NCBI GenBank assembly: GCA_002347815.1 | Contig: DDXV01000067.1 | Coordinates: 16,968 to 44,690, forward strand | Reading direction: 5' to 3' | Source of the DNA: Syntrophaceae bacterium UBA2251 | GTDB lineage: Bacteria > Desulfobacterota > Syntrophia > Syntrophales > UBA2251 | DNA length: 27,723 bases | Shown here: piece by piece, positions 1-7,950 of the stretch | Position numbering within the stretch: position 1 is the stretch's first letter | How the letters are laid out: every line of letters begins with the position of its first letter | Notes under the pieces: generated by a model | What the model was told of the DNA's origin: nothing | Databases searched by the model: none | The model's input: the letters and a program-made list of their open reading frames with translations, nothing else | Translations under genes and position numbers: made by a program

Positions 1-2
1 GA

Positions 3-320
3 GCGGTGCTGGGCGGCGAGATCAGCGGACACTTTTTCTTTGGCGACATCGGCCGCGATGACGGATTGGTAGCCACGCTGACGATGCTCGAGGCCCTGGA
101 CGACGCCGGGGCGAGCCTGGCGCGCCTGGTGGATTCCGTGCCGCGCTACCCCATCACCCCCGACATCCGCATCCCCTGTCCCGCGGATTTGGCTCACGAG
201 ATCGTGGCCGAGCTGGAGGCCGAGCGGGCGCTGGTGGAGGGGAACCGCCAACTGGTGGAGCGCTTCGAGCGCAAGGTGCAGGCCCGGCTGGCCGAGGTGT
301 GGGGCGAGGCGGCGGAATAG
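3..320 (+). CDS. phosphomannomutase/phosphoglucomutase-like protein, 3' end only
   Basis: The reading frame is open to the left edge, so only the last ~105 codons are present. The fragment begins with LGGEISGHFFF, followed by GRDDGL. This is the sugar-binding GGExSGH loop of domain 3 in the alpha-D-phosphohexomutase family, which interconverts hexose 1- and 6-phosphates for surface polysaccharide precursors in the cytosol. A typical PRYPITPDIRIPC segment follows. After it, the usual domain 4 signature (GWxLxRxSxTxP, the phosphate-binding loop) is absent. The protein instead ends in a ~45-residue charged helix finishing EVWGEAAE. It is either an atypical member or a C-terminally deleted copy. 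It converges on the minus-strand beta-barrel gene. Family assignment is firm; activity cannot be judged. Confidence 0.8.
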   Translation, partial: AVLGGEISGHFFFGDIGRDDGLVATLTMLEALDDAGASLARLVDSVPRYPITPDIRIPCPADLAHEIVAELEAERALVEGNRQLVERFERKVQARLAEVWGEAAE

Positions 321-323
321 ACA

Positions 324-357
324 AGACCCTAAAGGTCTTCCAAGACCTTTAGGGTCT
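324..357. repeat. perfect 16-bp inverted repeat between convergent genes
   Basis: The arms at 324-339 and 342-357 are exactly complementary with a 2-base spacer. Each arm is itself a small palindrome, AGACC-CTAAA-GGTCT, so either one long hairpin or two small ones can form. It starts 4 bases after the stop of the phosphohexomutase-like gene. No T tract follows on either strand, so it is not a canonical intrinsic terminator, but it could stop or protect the 3' end of the plus-strand transcript. Confidence 0.75.
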
Positions 358-369
358 ATTCCCCCCCCC

Positions 370-398
370 AAAAAAAAAGAGGGCGCAGCCGCGCCCTC
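370..398 (-). terminator. intrinsic terminator of the beta-barrel gene
   Basis: Read on the minus strand, an 8-bp GC stem (398-391 with 386-379, loop of 4) is followed directly by nine T residues (378-370). It lies 45 bases past the stop codon of the beta-barrel gene at 444. This is a textbook rho-independent terminator and probably the end of the exoprotein cluster transcript. C9 (361-369) adjoins the tract. Confidence 0.88.
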
Positions 399-443
399 CC
401 CATGCTTGTTTCCCTGCACCCGGACTGCGCCGGGCCCCGATCG

Positions 444-1043
444 TTAAAAGTGGTACGCCACGCCAAGCCCGAGGGTCGTGTACCGGACGTGGTCGACATC
501 CCCGAAGCCCGCGTTGTAGGCGGCCTCCAGGTTCAGCGAAAAGGCCGGGTTGAAGTAATAATCGAGGCCGATGCCGCCCCGGGCCGCAAACCCCCAGTCG
601 CTCTCATCCGACTTAGCCCCGTTGAACTTGATTTGTTCGTAAGCATTCATTGCGCCGCAGCCCACGACCAAATAGGGAATGAATTTTTCATGCAGGGGCC
701 AGGTGATTTTTGCATTCAACGTGCCGACCGCCACATCCAGTTCATCCCGGTTGGACCCTGTTTCAACCTCAAACGGAAAGATGTACTCCGCCAGCGCCTC
801 GATGGTGATATAGGGATTGACCGCATAGCCGAGGCGCGCCTGGATCCCGCCGTTGTCATCAAATTCGACTTCCACCGGTCCGTTGAACTTATCCTCCGTC
901 TGACCTTCGTCGAGGTTCTCGAAGGCGTACAGTCCGGACAGGCCGATATACAAACTCCTGGGTTCCCGAGCCAGAGCAGGGCCGGCAATGATGAAGCATC
1001 CGATTAAAATGACCGCCAGAGCCAGTACCGTCGTTCTTTTCAT
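444..1043 (-). CDS. small outer-membrane beta-barrel protein
   Basis: A 199-aa protein. The start at 1043 is chosen over the in-frame codon at 1103 because it follows AAGGAGAGAGGGAG and opens a clean signal peptide (MKRTTVLALAVILIG...AGPALA). The mature part shows alternating amphipathic strands (YIGLSGLYAF, GGIQARLGYAV, ITIEALAEYIF, GFAARGGIGLDYYF, FSLNLEAAYNAGF) and ends in YHF, the C-terminal aromatic signal recognised by the BAM machinery. Size and pattern suggest an eight-stranded OmpA/OmpW-like barrel. One Cys sits in a predicted strand. It is the last gene of the minus-strand cluster and has its own terminator. Function is unknown; a structural or small-molecule channel role is possible. 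Confidence 0.8.
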   Translation of the reverse strand: MKRTTVLALAVILIGCFIIAGPALAREPRSLYIGLSGLYAFENLDEGQTEDKFNGPVEVEFDDNGGIQARLGYAVNPYITIEALAEYIFPFEVETGSNRDELDVAVGTLNAKITWPLHEKFIPYLVVGCGAMNAYEQIKFNGAKSDESDWGFAARGGIGLDYYFNPAFSLNLEAAYNAGFGDVDHVRYTTLGLGVAYHF

Positions 1044-1165
1044 CTCCCTCTCTCCTTGTCGTCGCTGAATGCGGAAGCGCTTGCCGCGCCTAACGAAGGG
1101 CATCTCCCTGTTTCGGGGAACCGGGTGCTGTCGAACGTCGTGCCCCCGGTCATAAGAAAGGCGGC

Positions 1166-1190
1166 GCCGGTCCCGTCGATGCAGACCGGC
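1166..1190 (-). terminator. weak hairpin after the 2020-aa gene
   Basis: A 7-bp stem (GCCGGTC at 1166-1172 with GACCGGC at 1184-1190, 11-base loop) lies in the 169-base gap after the stop at 1213. On the minus strand GCCGCCTTTCTTA follows, which is only mildly T-rich. It may act as a partial terminator before the beta-barrel gene. Nothing else is recognisable in this gap. Confidence 0.25.
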
Positions 1191-1212
1191 CGGCGCAGCC
1201 GACCCGACTTTA

Positions 1213-4200
1213 TCAGGCCATCTGGCTCCTTCGCCGCCGGATGACCGCCGCCGCCCAGATCACGCCGCCGAACATCAGCGACAGGGCCAGCAGGCTCCAG
1301 CCGGCGCCGAACTGGAGCATCGCGTAGCTCACCGCGATGGCGGGAAGCAACGCCACCCGGACGGCCGCCTTGAGGACCTCGTGGTCCGCGATGACCGACG
1401 CGATCCGCGGGGAGTGCGTGTAGTAGAAATTCACGAATTTCCGCCCCAAGTCGTTGCTCAGGAGGTAGACATCGCGGAACTTCCTGAGGATCTCGACATA
1501 CTTCTGGAACGGTGAACCGAAGGCCGCCGTTGCGATGAAGCACCGGCTGTCGCTGCTCGAATCGCTCAAACCGATGCCGGAGGCGGCGCCGCTGGCAAGC
1601 GAACCCATGCTCCACGAGGAGAGGTGGGTCGTGTCGATGAGCACCAGCCCATCGTCCTGAACGGTGAACGGGACGCTTTCCACGTGGAAACCGTTGGTCC
1701 CGTCTCCGCGTTCACTCACGAAGACGTGCAGGCTCCCCTTGGCCGCCGAAAGCTGCTTCAGCCCGGCGAACACCCCGGACTGGGGGTTGAGCAGCAGCGG
1801 AAGCGTGATCACCGGGGCGTTGGCCTGGCGCCCGGCCCCGTTCGTCCACAGCGGGTTGTAACGCACCGGCTTACCGATTTTCGCCACAGTGGCGCTGTCC
1901 GCAATCTTGAACGCGATCGTCGCCCCGTCGGAGATCGCATTCCCGCCCAAGGTGAAATACTCGACCGTGATGGCCAGGACATCGTCCGGCGCCACGGGGT
2001 TGGCTCCGGCCGGGATATTGTAGAAATCCGTGCCGGCGGTGTAGTGCGAACCGTCATCCACGTACAGGTACTCCAACGGAATGGGCGGGATGTTGATCGC
2101 CACCTTGCGACCGGCGCCCGTCGCGTCCTTGAGTGTGATATTGAAGCTGGTCCCGATGAGGGGGTAGAACTCACTTTCGCCGAGAATCCGGAAGATCGTC
2201 TGGCTGCCGCCACTCAGGGTTTCCAGGTCCGTCTGGTCCGTCGACTTGCCTGCCTCCGCATTGGCCTGGCTGGCATACTGGACATAATTGACCGTGTACT
2301 TCTGGTCCAGGGGTGCGCCGCCGTCGTTGAAGGTGAACGTCGCCGTATAGGTCGTGTCGCCCGCTCCGGGCGTACCCGCCGCGGTCGTCGTCTTGGGCTT
2401 CGACGGATCCCATGAATAGACGATGGGGTCGTCGACGGTCCCGGCGCCGCCGTCCTTGACAACCGCACCGCCCACATCGATTGCCATGCCGAACGCGCCG
2501 AGGAAGTTCTGGATGATCGCCTTCAGCTTGAAGCCGACGTTTTCGATGATCTCGTGCGTCACCTCCACCATCGGTTTCAGGGGATTGAAGGTTGCGGCGG
2601 CCGTCAACGTGGCGTTGATCGTCTTGGCGGCCGTCAGGTTGATGAGTTTATTGCCCGTCCCGTCATCGTATTCATAGGGGGCAAACCCCTTGCTGATGAT
2701 CAGGAGGCGGTAGACGCCCGACACCAGGTTTTCGGTGAAAGCGGCCGTCGCCTTGCCGGTCGCTTCCATGACCACCTGACCCGTTGCATTGTTGATCAGT
2801 TTGTAATCGTAGGTATTAGGGGCCGTGTACACCCCGGCCGGCAACACGTTCACCGTCAGGGCGAAACTCTTGGCGATGGCGACGAGGCCGGACAGGCTGA
2901 AGCTGTGGGTATAGGTGGTCGCGTTCACGAGGATGCGCGCACCCTGCTGATGATAGACGTAATTCGCCGTATCGTTCACGGTGATCTGAATCCAGTAGGT
3001 CTGCCAGGGCACGCCTGCCCCGGCCGGACCGGTGAACTTGAAACCGTTGCTGGCATCCAGTCCGACCGACGTCGTTCCGTACCGGGCAAGGTCCAGCCCC
3101 GTCTTCGTCATCGGATCGAGCAGGCTGACCGTGACCTTCGTCTTGTCCAGACCGCTCGGAATGCCGGTCACGGTCCCGCTGATCTGCGCCGCACCCACGA
3201 CGCCGACCTGGAGGCTTCCCTTGTAATACCCGTTCACATCGGCCGCATCCTGAACCGTTATCGCGGCCGAACCCGGGTTGTCCGCCGTACCGGCAAACGT
3301 TGTCGTGGCGATGGGGGCCGCCGGAAGGCCGCCGACCACCTTGTCCCCGGTCACGGGGTTCTGCGTCGCCGTGACCGTCAGGTTGGTGGCGACGCCCAGG
3401 GCCTTGAAGTTGATGACATTCCCCGTCACGAAGCTGGACGGAATCTGGTTCCCGCTTCCGTCCACCGTCACCAGTTTGATCGGCACGTAGGCCTTGAAGG
3501 TATCCGTGAAGCCCTTGCCGTCCGTCACCGTAATCGTATATTCCCCGGCGAAGTTCCCCGTCGAGGGCGCCTGGAAGCGGTACTTGGGTCCAGTCTGCGG
3601 CGCGACCGCCGCCGGACCTGCCACCGTCCAGGTAAAGGTTCCATCACCGCCCGCAACGGCGTACTCGGGCGAGAAATTGCCCGCCGTGACGACCGGCGGC
3701 GCCGCCGGCTTGTTCGTCACCGCGACCTTCGGATAAACCGTGAACTGATAGGTATCCTTGATCGGCGTCGCATAGGACTTGCCGTAGGTCTTGTCATACG
3801 CCGTCAGCGTCACGAGCAGGGTTCCCGTCGTCACCGTGGGCGCCGTGTAAACACCTGCGCTCGTGATGGTTCCCTGGCTGACCTCCCAGTTGACCTGGCC
3901 TTCCGTCTTGCCGCCCGTCGCCCCGAACGCGTTCGTCCCGTTCGAGAGGATGGCGTCGCCCGCCGGCTTGCCCGTAATCGCGATCGGGTTGATCACGTCC
4001 ACGTCCGCCGTCGCCGTGGCGTTCGGCGTCGTGCCCGCATCCGTCACCGTCACGGTGTAAACCCCGACGGCCGTTGCGTTGAAATCGGCCGTTCGGTCGC
4101 CCGTCTTGGTGATCGTCGAATTGGTGGTCGGCGTCTGCGCCCAGCTGAAGGCCCCGATGCCGCCCGTCACCGTCAGTCCCTTCGTGGTATTGACGAGCAT

Positions 4201-7200
4201 CGCCAATCCCGGAACCGTCGGCACGATCGTCAGCTTCTTGACCTCCGTCGGGAGGGACGCCCCGTTGACGGTTGCCGTCTGCGTGCAGGCAATGCTGTAG
4301 GTGCCATTCGTCACCGTCGCCCCGTCCGCCAGGTCCGCGCTCACCGTCACCGTGAAGCTCACCGTCTTGGGTCCGGATTTGGCCGCCAGATCCCCGATGG
4401 TCCATGTCACGACACCGCTCGCAAACGTCCCGCCAACTGCCGACTTGAACGTCGTGTTCGCCGGAACCGTGTCCCGGATCACCACGTTCGTCGCCTTTTC
4501 GTTGCCGGAGTTGCTGTACGTGATCGTGTAAACCAGTTCCTTCCCCGCGACCACCGGAGACGGCGCCGCCGTTTTGCTGATCGCCAGGATCGGCGCGCTC
4601 GTGACCGTCGTGGCCAGGGCCGTCCCGGCCGCCTCGGCCGTCTGGTCGCTGTCGATGCTGTAGGTCGCGTTGCTCAGGAGCGTATTGTTCGCCAAACCGT
4701 TATCCACCGTCACGACGTAGCTCACCGTCGCCGTTGCGCCGGCCGCCACCGCCCCGATGTTGTTCCATGTCACGACGCCGGAACCCAGCGTCCCGCCATT
4801 CGCCGCCGACTTGAAGGTCGTTTTCGCCGGAACCGTGTCCTTGATCACGACGCCCGAGGCCGCCATGTGGCCCGTATTTCGGTACGTGAGGACGTAGGTC
4901 AGATCGTCACCCGCCGGCACCTGAACCACCGTCTGCCCGCCGATCTGCGCCACCTTCGAGACCGACATCACCGGCGCGTTCACCGTGGTCTCGAACTTCA
5001 CCCCGACCACCGCGTCCGTCTCCGCACAGTCGATGCCGTACGTGTCGTTCACGATCTTCGCCTGGTCCGCAAGACCCGCGGCCGGAACCGTCACGATGAA
5101 GCTCTTCGTTCCCGTCGCCGCCTTTGCCAGGGCCCCGATATTCCACGTCAGGATTCCGTTCGCGTCGGGGGTAATCCCGCCGTCCGCGCTCTTGAACACC
5201 GTCCCCACCGGGACCTTGTCCGTCAGCACGACGGTCGTCGCATCCGCGCCGCCCGTGTTGCCGTAGGTGATCGTGTACGTGATGTCCGTGCCCAGGTTCG
5301 CCGCCGCGGTCCCCGTCTTGGCAACCGTGAGGACCGGTTTGATGACGTTCGTCACGAGGGCCGTGCCGTTGACGGTTGCCGTCTGCGTGCAGGCGATGCT
5401 GTAGGTGCCGTTCGTCACCGTCGCCCCGTCCGCCAGGGTCGGGCTCACCGACACCGTGAAGCTCACCGTCTGGGGTCCGGATTTGGCCGCCAGATCCCCG
5501 ATGGTCCACGTCACAACGCCGCTTGCAAGCGTCCCGCCAACCGCCGACTTGAACGTCGTGTTCGCCGGAACCGTGTCCCGGATCACCACGTTCGTCGCCT
5601 TTTCGTTGCCGGAGTTGCTGTACGTGATCGTGTAAACCAGTTCCTGCCCCGCGACCACCGGAGACGGCGCCGCCGTCTTGCTGATCGCCAGGATCGGCGC
5701 ACTCGTGACCGCGGTGGCCAGGGCCGTCCCGGCCGCCTCGGCCGTCTGGTCGCTGTCGATGCTGTAGGTCGCGTTGCTCAGGACCGTCCCGTTCGCCAAA
5801 CCGCTGGTCACATTGACCACGTAGCTCACCGTCGCCGTCGCGCCGGCCGCCACCGCCTCGATGTTCCACGTCACAAGGCCGCCGGACTCCGTCCCGCCGT
5901 CCGCCGCCGATTTGAACGTCGTGTTCGCCGGAACCGTGTCCTTGATCACGACGCCCGAGGCCGCCATGTGGCCCGTATTCTTGTACGTGAGGACGTAGGT
6001 CAGATCGTCACCCGCCGGCACCTGAACCACCGTCTGGCCGCCGATCTGCGCCACCTTCGAAACCGACATCACCGGCGCGTTCACCGTCGTCTCGAACTTC
6101 GCCCCGGCCACCGCGGCCGTCTCCGCACAGTCGATACCGTACGTGTCGTTCGCGATCTTCGCCTGGTCCGCGAGACCGCTCGACGCCACCGTTACGACAA
6201 GCGTCACCGTTCCGGAAGCCCCGGCCGCCAGGTTCCCGATGTTCCAGGTCACCGTGCCGCCGGACTCCGTCCCGCCGCTGGGCCCGCCCGTCGCCGACTT
6301 GAACGTCGTTCCCGTCGGGACCTTGTCGGTGATCACCACGCCAGTCGCCGCCAGGCCACCCGTGTTGCCGTAGGTGATCGTGTACGTGATGTCCGTGCCC
6401 AGGTTCGCCGCCGCGGTCCCCGTCTTAGCGATCGTGAGTTTCGGCAGGTTGAGCGTGATGTCCTTCCCCGTCGTATCCTGGCCGGAGGTCACCGTCACCG
6501 CGCCGGCGTAGACGCCCAGCGCGTCGACGGGCTTGTAGGTCCCGCTGTTATCGTAATCGTTAAAGGCCTTCAGGTAGTAGTTCCCCGGCGCAAGGTCGGG
6601 AATCGTATAGGCGCCCGGTGCATTGATACTCGTCGTTTTCACAAGCGTCGTGAACCCGGCATCCGAATAGGCGCCGACATAAATCTTCCCTTGCGAGTAT
6701 CCCGGATACGCAATCGTCCCCTTGATCTGCCCAGGGGGAATGGTGATGTTCAACACAGCATTTGTCGGTGCGAATCCATAACCTGCCGCCTTGCTGGAGT
6801 AGGATAGATTGACGTTTGAATTCCCCGCCGGGGCATTGGCATTGACCGTAAAAACGAGATTCACCAGGGTGATCGGCAGGGTGACGCCCGGCCATGAACC
6901 GCCCATATCTATCCAGGCGATCAGCGCAAATTTATCGGTCGTGGCATCACTGTCAGAGTTGCTGGTGTCGTTCTGTATTTGAACGCCGCCTTGGTTGCCC
7001 GTGGCAAACAGGCCGTTGTTGCTTGCGTAGGTCAGTTTCGTTGAATCGAAGTGGACCCGAACGCCGATGCCTGTCAGGGTATTGTCCCCGTCGCTGACAT
7101 TGTATTTGACCGCGACGGTCACATCGCTTCCCACTGCCGGGCTGGCGTTGCTCGGGACGACCTCAACCTCTTGATTGCCTGCGGCAATCAGGCTGTAAAG

Positions 7201-7275
7201 ACTCCCTCCCGTCAGGATGGTCAAGGCCACCAGGGCGAACCTGACCCATTTGTTATGGCGCAATAGCGTTCTCAT
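1213..7275 (-). CDS. 2020-aa surface protein: cohesin-like, six DUF11 repeats, Ig-like region, CFI-box C-terminal anchor
   Basis: The start at 7275 is preferred to 7302: GGAGGGAC lies just upstream and a signal peptide follows (WVRFALVALTILTGG...). Approximate order: cohesin-like module 35-185 (TLTGIGVRVHFDSTKLTYAS); a carboxypeptidase-regulatory-like segment with YDNSG 200-275; six DUF11-type repeats 280-1020, each with ITYxNTG and a VP.GTTFKSA stretch; Ig/cadherin-like segments 1020-1330; further beta-rich segments to ~1900; then CFIATAAFGSP near 1910, two hydrophobic helices (~1960-2013) and a terminal RRRR cluster. The CFI motif plus helix plus basic tail is a sorting/anchor-type C-terminus (CFI-box-CTERM type). 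DUF11 repeats usually form long surface stalks. I infer a cell-surface stalk or scaffold exported via Sec and then the T2SS, displaying an N-terminal cohesin-like module. Confidence 0.9.
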   Translation of the reverse strand: MRTLLRHNKWVRFALVALTILTGGSLYSLIAAGNQEVEVVPSNASPAVGSDVTVAVKYNVSDGDNTLTGIGVRVHFDSTKLTYASNNGLFATGNQGGVQIQNDTSNSDSDATTDKFALIAWIDMGGSWPGVTLPITLVNLVFTVNANAPAGNSNVNLSYSSKAAGYGFAPTNAVLNITIPPGQIKGTIAYPGYSQGKIYVGAYSDAGFTTLVKTTSINAPGAYTIPDLAPGNYYLKAFNDYDNSGTYKPVDALGVYAGAVTVTSGQDTTGKDITLNLPKLTIAKTGTAAANLGTDITYTITYGNTGGLAATGVVITDKVPTGTTFKSATGGPSGGTESGGTVTWNIGNLAAGASGTVTLVVTVASSGLADQAKIANDTYGIDCAETAAVAGAKFETTVNAPVMSVSKVAQIGGQTVVQVPAGDDLTYVLTYKNTGHMAASGVVIKDTVPANTTFKSAADGGTESGGLVTWNIEAVAAGATATVSYVVNVTSGLANGTVLSNATYSIDSDQTAEAAGTALATAVTSAPILAISKTAAPSPVVAGQELVYTITYSNSGNEKATNVVIRDTVPANTTFKSAVGGTLASGVVTWTIGDLAAKSGPQTVSFTVSVSPTLADGATVTNGTYSIACTQTATVNGTALVTNVIKPVLTVAKTGTAAANLGTDITYTITYGNTGGADATTVVLTDKVPVGTVFKSADGGITPDANGILTWNIGALAKAATGTKSFIVTVPAAGLADQAKIVNDTYGIDCAETDAVVGVKFETTVNAPVMSVSKVAQIGGQTVVQVPAGDDLTYVLTYRNTGHMAASGVVIKDTVPAKTTFKSAANGGTLGSGVVTWNNIGAVAAGATATVSYVVTVDNGLANNTLLSNATYSIDSDQTAEAAGTALATTVTSAPILAISKTAAPSPVVAGKELVYTITYSNSGNEKATNVVIRDTVPANTTFKSAVGGTFASGVVTWTIGDLAAKSGPKTVSFTVTVSADLADGATVTNGTYSIACTQTATVNGASLPTEVKKLTIVPTVPGLAMLVNTTKGLTVTGGIGAFSWAQTPTTNSTITKTGDRTADFNATAVGVYTVTVTDAGTTPNATATADVDVINPIAITGKPAGDAILSNGTNAFGATGGKTEGQVNWEVSQGTITSAGVYTAPTVTTGTLLVTLTAYDKTYGKSYATPIKDTYQFTVYPKVAVTNKPAAPPVVTAGNFSPEYAVAGGDGTFTWTVAGPAAVAPQTGPKYRFQAPSTGNFAGEYTITVTDGKGFTDTFKAYVPIKLVTVDGSGNQIPSSFVTGNVINFKALGVATNLTVTATQNPVTGDKVVGGLPAAPIATTTFAGTADNPGSAAITVQDAADVNGYYKGSLQVGVVGAAQISGTVTGIPSGLDKTKVTVSLLDPMTKTGLDLARYGTTSVGLDASNGFKFTGPAGAGVPWQTYWIQITVNDTANYVYHQQGARILVNATTYTHSFSLSGLVAIAKSFALTVNVLPAGVYTAPNTYDYKLINNATGQVVMEATGKATAAFTENLVSGVYRLLIISKGFAPYEYDDGTGNKLINLTAAKTINATLTAAATFNPLKPMVEVTHEIIENVGFKLKAIIQNFLGAFGMAIDVGGAVVKDGGAGTVDDPIVYSWDPSKPKTTTAAGTPGAGDTTYTATFTFNDGGAPLDQKYTVNYVQYASQANAEAGKSTDQTDLETLSGGSQTIFRILGESEFYPLIGTSFNITLKDATGAGRKVAINIPPIPLEYLYVDDGSHYTAGTDFYNIPAGANPVAPDDVLAITVEYFTLGGNAISDGATIAFKIADSATVAKIGKPVRYNPLWTNGAGRQANAPVITLPLLLNPQSGVFAGLKQLSAAKGSLHVFVSERGDGTNGFHVESVPFTVQDDGLVLIDTTHLSSWSMGSLASGAASGIGLSDSSSDSRCFIATAAFGSPFQKYVEILRKFRDVYLLSNDLGRKFVNFYYTHSPRIASVIADHEVLKAAVRVALLPAIAVSYAMLQFGAGWSLLALSLMFGGVIWAAAVIRRRRSQMA
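4233..6440 (-). repeat. two copies of a ~1.1-kb block, each carrying three DUF11 repeats
   Basis: The six DUF11 repeats are arranged (ABC)(ABC), not as six equal units. Landmarks recur at 4501 and 5605, 4921 and 6022, and 5281 and 6388, giving offsets of 1104, 1101 and 1107 bp (about 368 aa). Copies are nearly identical over long stretches, for example around 4477-4541 and 5579-5643, while A, B and C differ clearly from each other. This indicates a recent duplication of a three-repeat block and a substrate for recombinational length change. Confidence 0.85.
6894..7085 (-). repeat. dispersed repeat, copy 1 (cohesin-like module)
   Basis: The core of the cohesin-like module of the 2020-aa gene is nearly identical in DNA to 8462-8650 in the 780-aa gene. 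They share a 41-base exact match (6995-7035 against 8564-8604). The offset is about 1569 bp in the same orientation, which suggests recent duplication or gene conversion. Confidence 0.8.
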
Positions 7276-7332
7276 ATAAGTCCCTCCGAATCCATCGTTC
7301 ATCGTTTAATCGTGAGTCTGCATCGTCATCCG

Positions 7333-7860
7333 CTAACGGATCGATATAACGGCTCCCGCCCCCAGAAACTGATGCCCGGCCGCTGTCCCTGCCGTCGTGA
7401 CATTCAGCTTTGTCGCACCCGTCGCTGCGTCCGGACGAACCGGAAGGATCATCTTGCCCAGCGTAAGCGGCAACGCGAGAAAGCTCGGCCAGTCTCCCCT
7501 CACGCCGACCCATGCCACGGCAAGGTATTTGTCCGTATCCGCGTCGCCGTCCAGGTCTTCGGTGTCATTGCGCGGAGTCGCATCGGAGGCGATGCAACCC
7601 TCGCCATACAGATCTTCAAAGGCCGCGGAAGAGAAAACGCGGGAATCGAAATGGATCCGGATTCCGATGCCCGTCGTTTTCCCGGCGTCATTCTCATATG
7701 TCATTCCAATCCGTATCGTGTCACCCGGGGCGCCCGAGAGGGTTGCCGGGGTCAATGACACGCTCTGGGTGCCCGCGGCCACAACCGCCGGCACAAGAAC
7801 GCTCAGGCAGAAGAATATAAAAACCACCTGGAGAATCTTTTTTGCGATCCCGCTGTTCAT
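7333..7860 (-). CDS. 175-aa exported single cohesin-like domain protein
   Basis: The start at 7860 follows GAGGAGG with 6 bases of spacing; the open frame to 7923 is ignored. A signal peptide (ILQVVFIFFCLSVLVPAVVAAG) precedes one beta-sandwich module with cohesin-like features: VSLTPATLSGAPGDTIRIG, then GIGIRIHFDSRVFSS, an acidic DLDGDADTDKYLAVAW loop, and LGKMILPV. This layout matches the modules in the 2020-aa and 780-aa neighbours, including the DxDxDxxTDK loop and the AW.. segment, but the sequence is diverged. Nothing follows the module, so it is a bare cohesin-like unit. It sits 90 bases after the 780-aa gene and 57 bases before the 2020-aa gene, probably in one transcript. It may bind a dockerin-like partner from this cluster or pack against a related module. 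That is inference. Confidence 0.78.
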   Translation of the reverse strand: MNSGIAKKILQVVFIFFCLSVLVPAVVAAGTQSVSLTPATLSGAPGDTIRIGMTYENDAGKTTGIGIRIHFDSRVFSSAAFEDLYGEGCIASDATPRNDTEDLDGDADTDKYLAVAWVGVRGDWPSFLALPLTLGKMILPVRPDAATGATKLNVTTAGTAAGHQFLGAGAVISIR

Positions 7861-7878
7861 TGTTGCCTCCTCGAGAAG

Positions 7879-7925
7879 TTTTGATGGTGGCTTCCCCATG
7901 CGAGGATGGAGAGGCCCCATCAAAA
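7879..7925. repeat. 9-bp inverted repeat near a ribosome binding site
   Basis: TTTTGATGG at 7879-7887 is complementary to CCATCAAAA at 7917-7925, with a 29-base spacer. It lies in the 90-base gap upstream of the 175-aa gene and ends 9 bases from its GAGGAGG. It could shape the leader RNA. There is no T tract, so it is not an intrinsic terminator. Confidence 0.4.
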
Positions 7926-7950
7926 GGGATTCAGAATCACCGCATGCCCG

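Noticed and set aside
2554..6807. A 1417-codon open frame on the plus strand antisense to the DUF11 gene
   Set aside because: The product is Arg/His-rich low-complexity repeats mirroring the minus-strand DUF11 codons. It has no start context and no domain. High third-position GC and repeats explain the openness.
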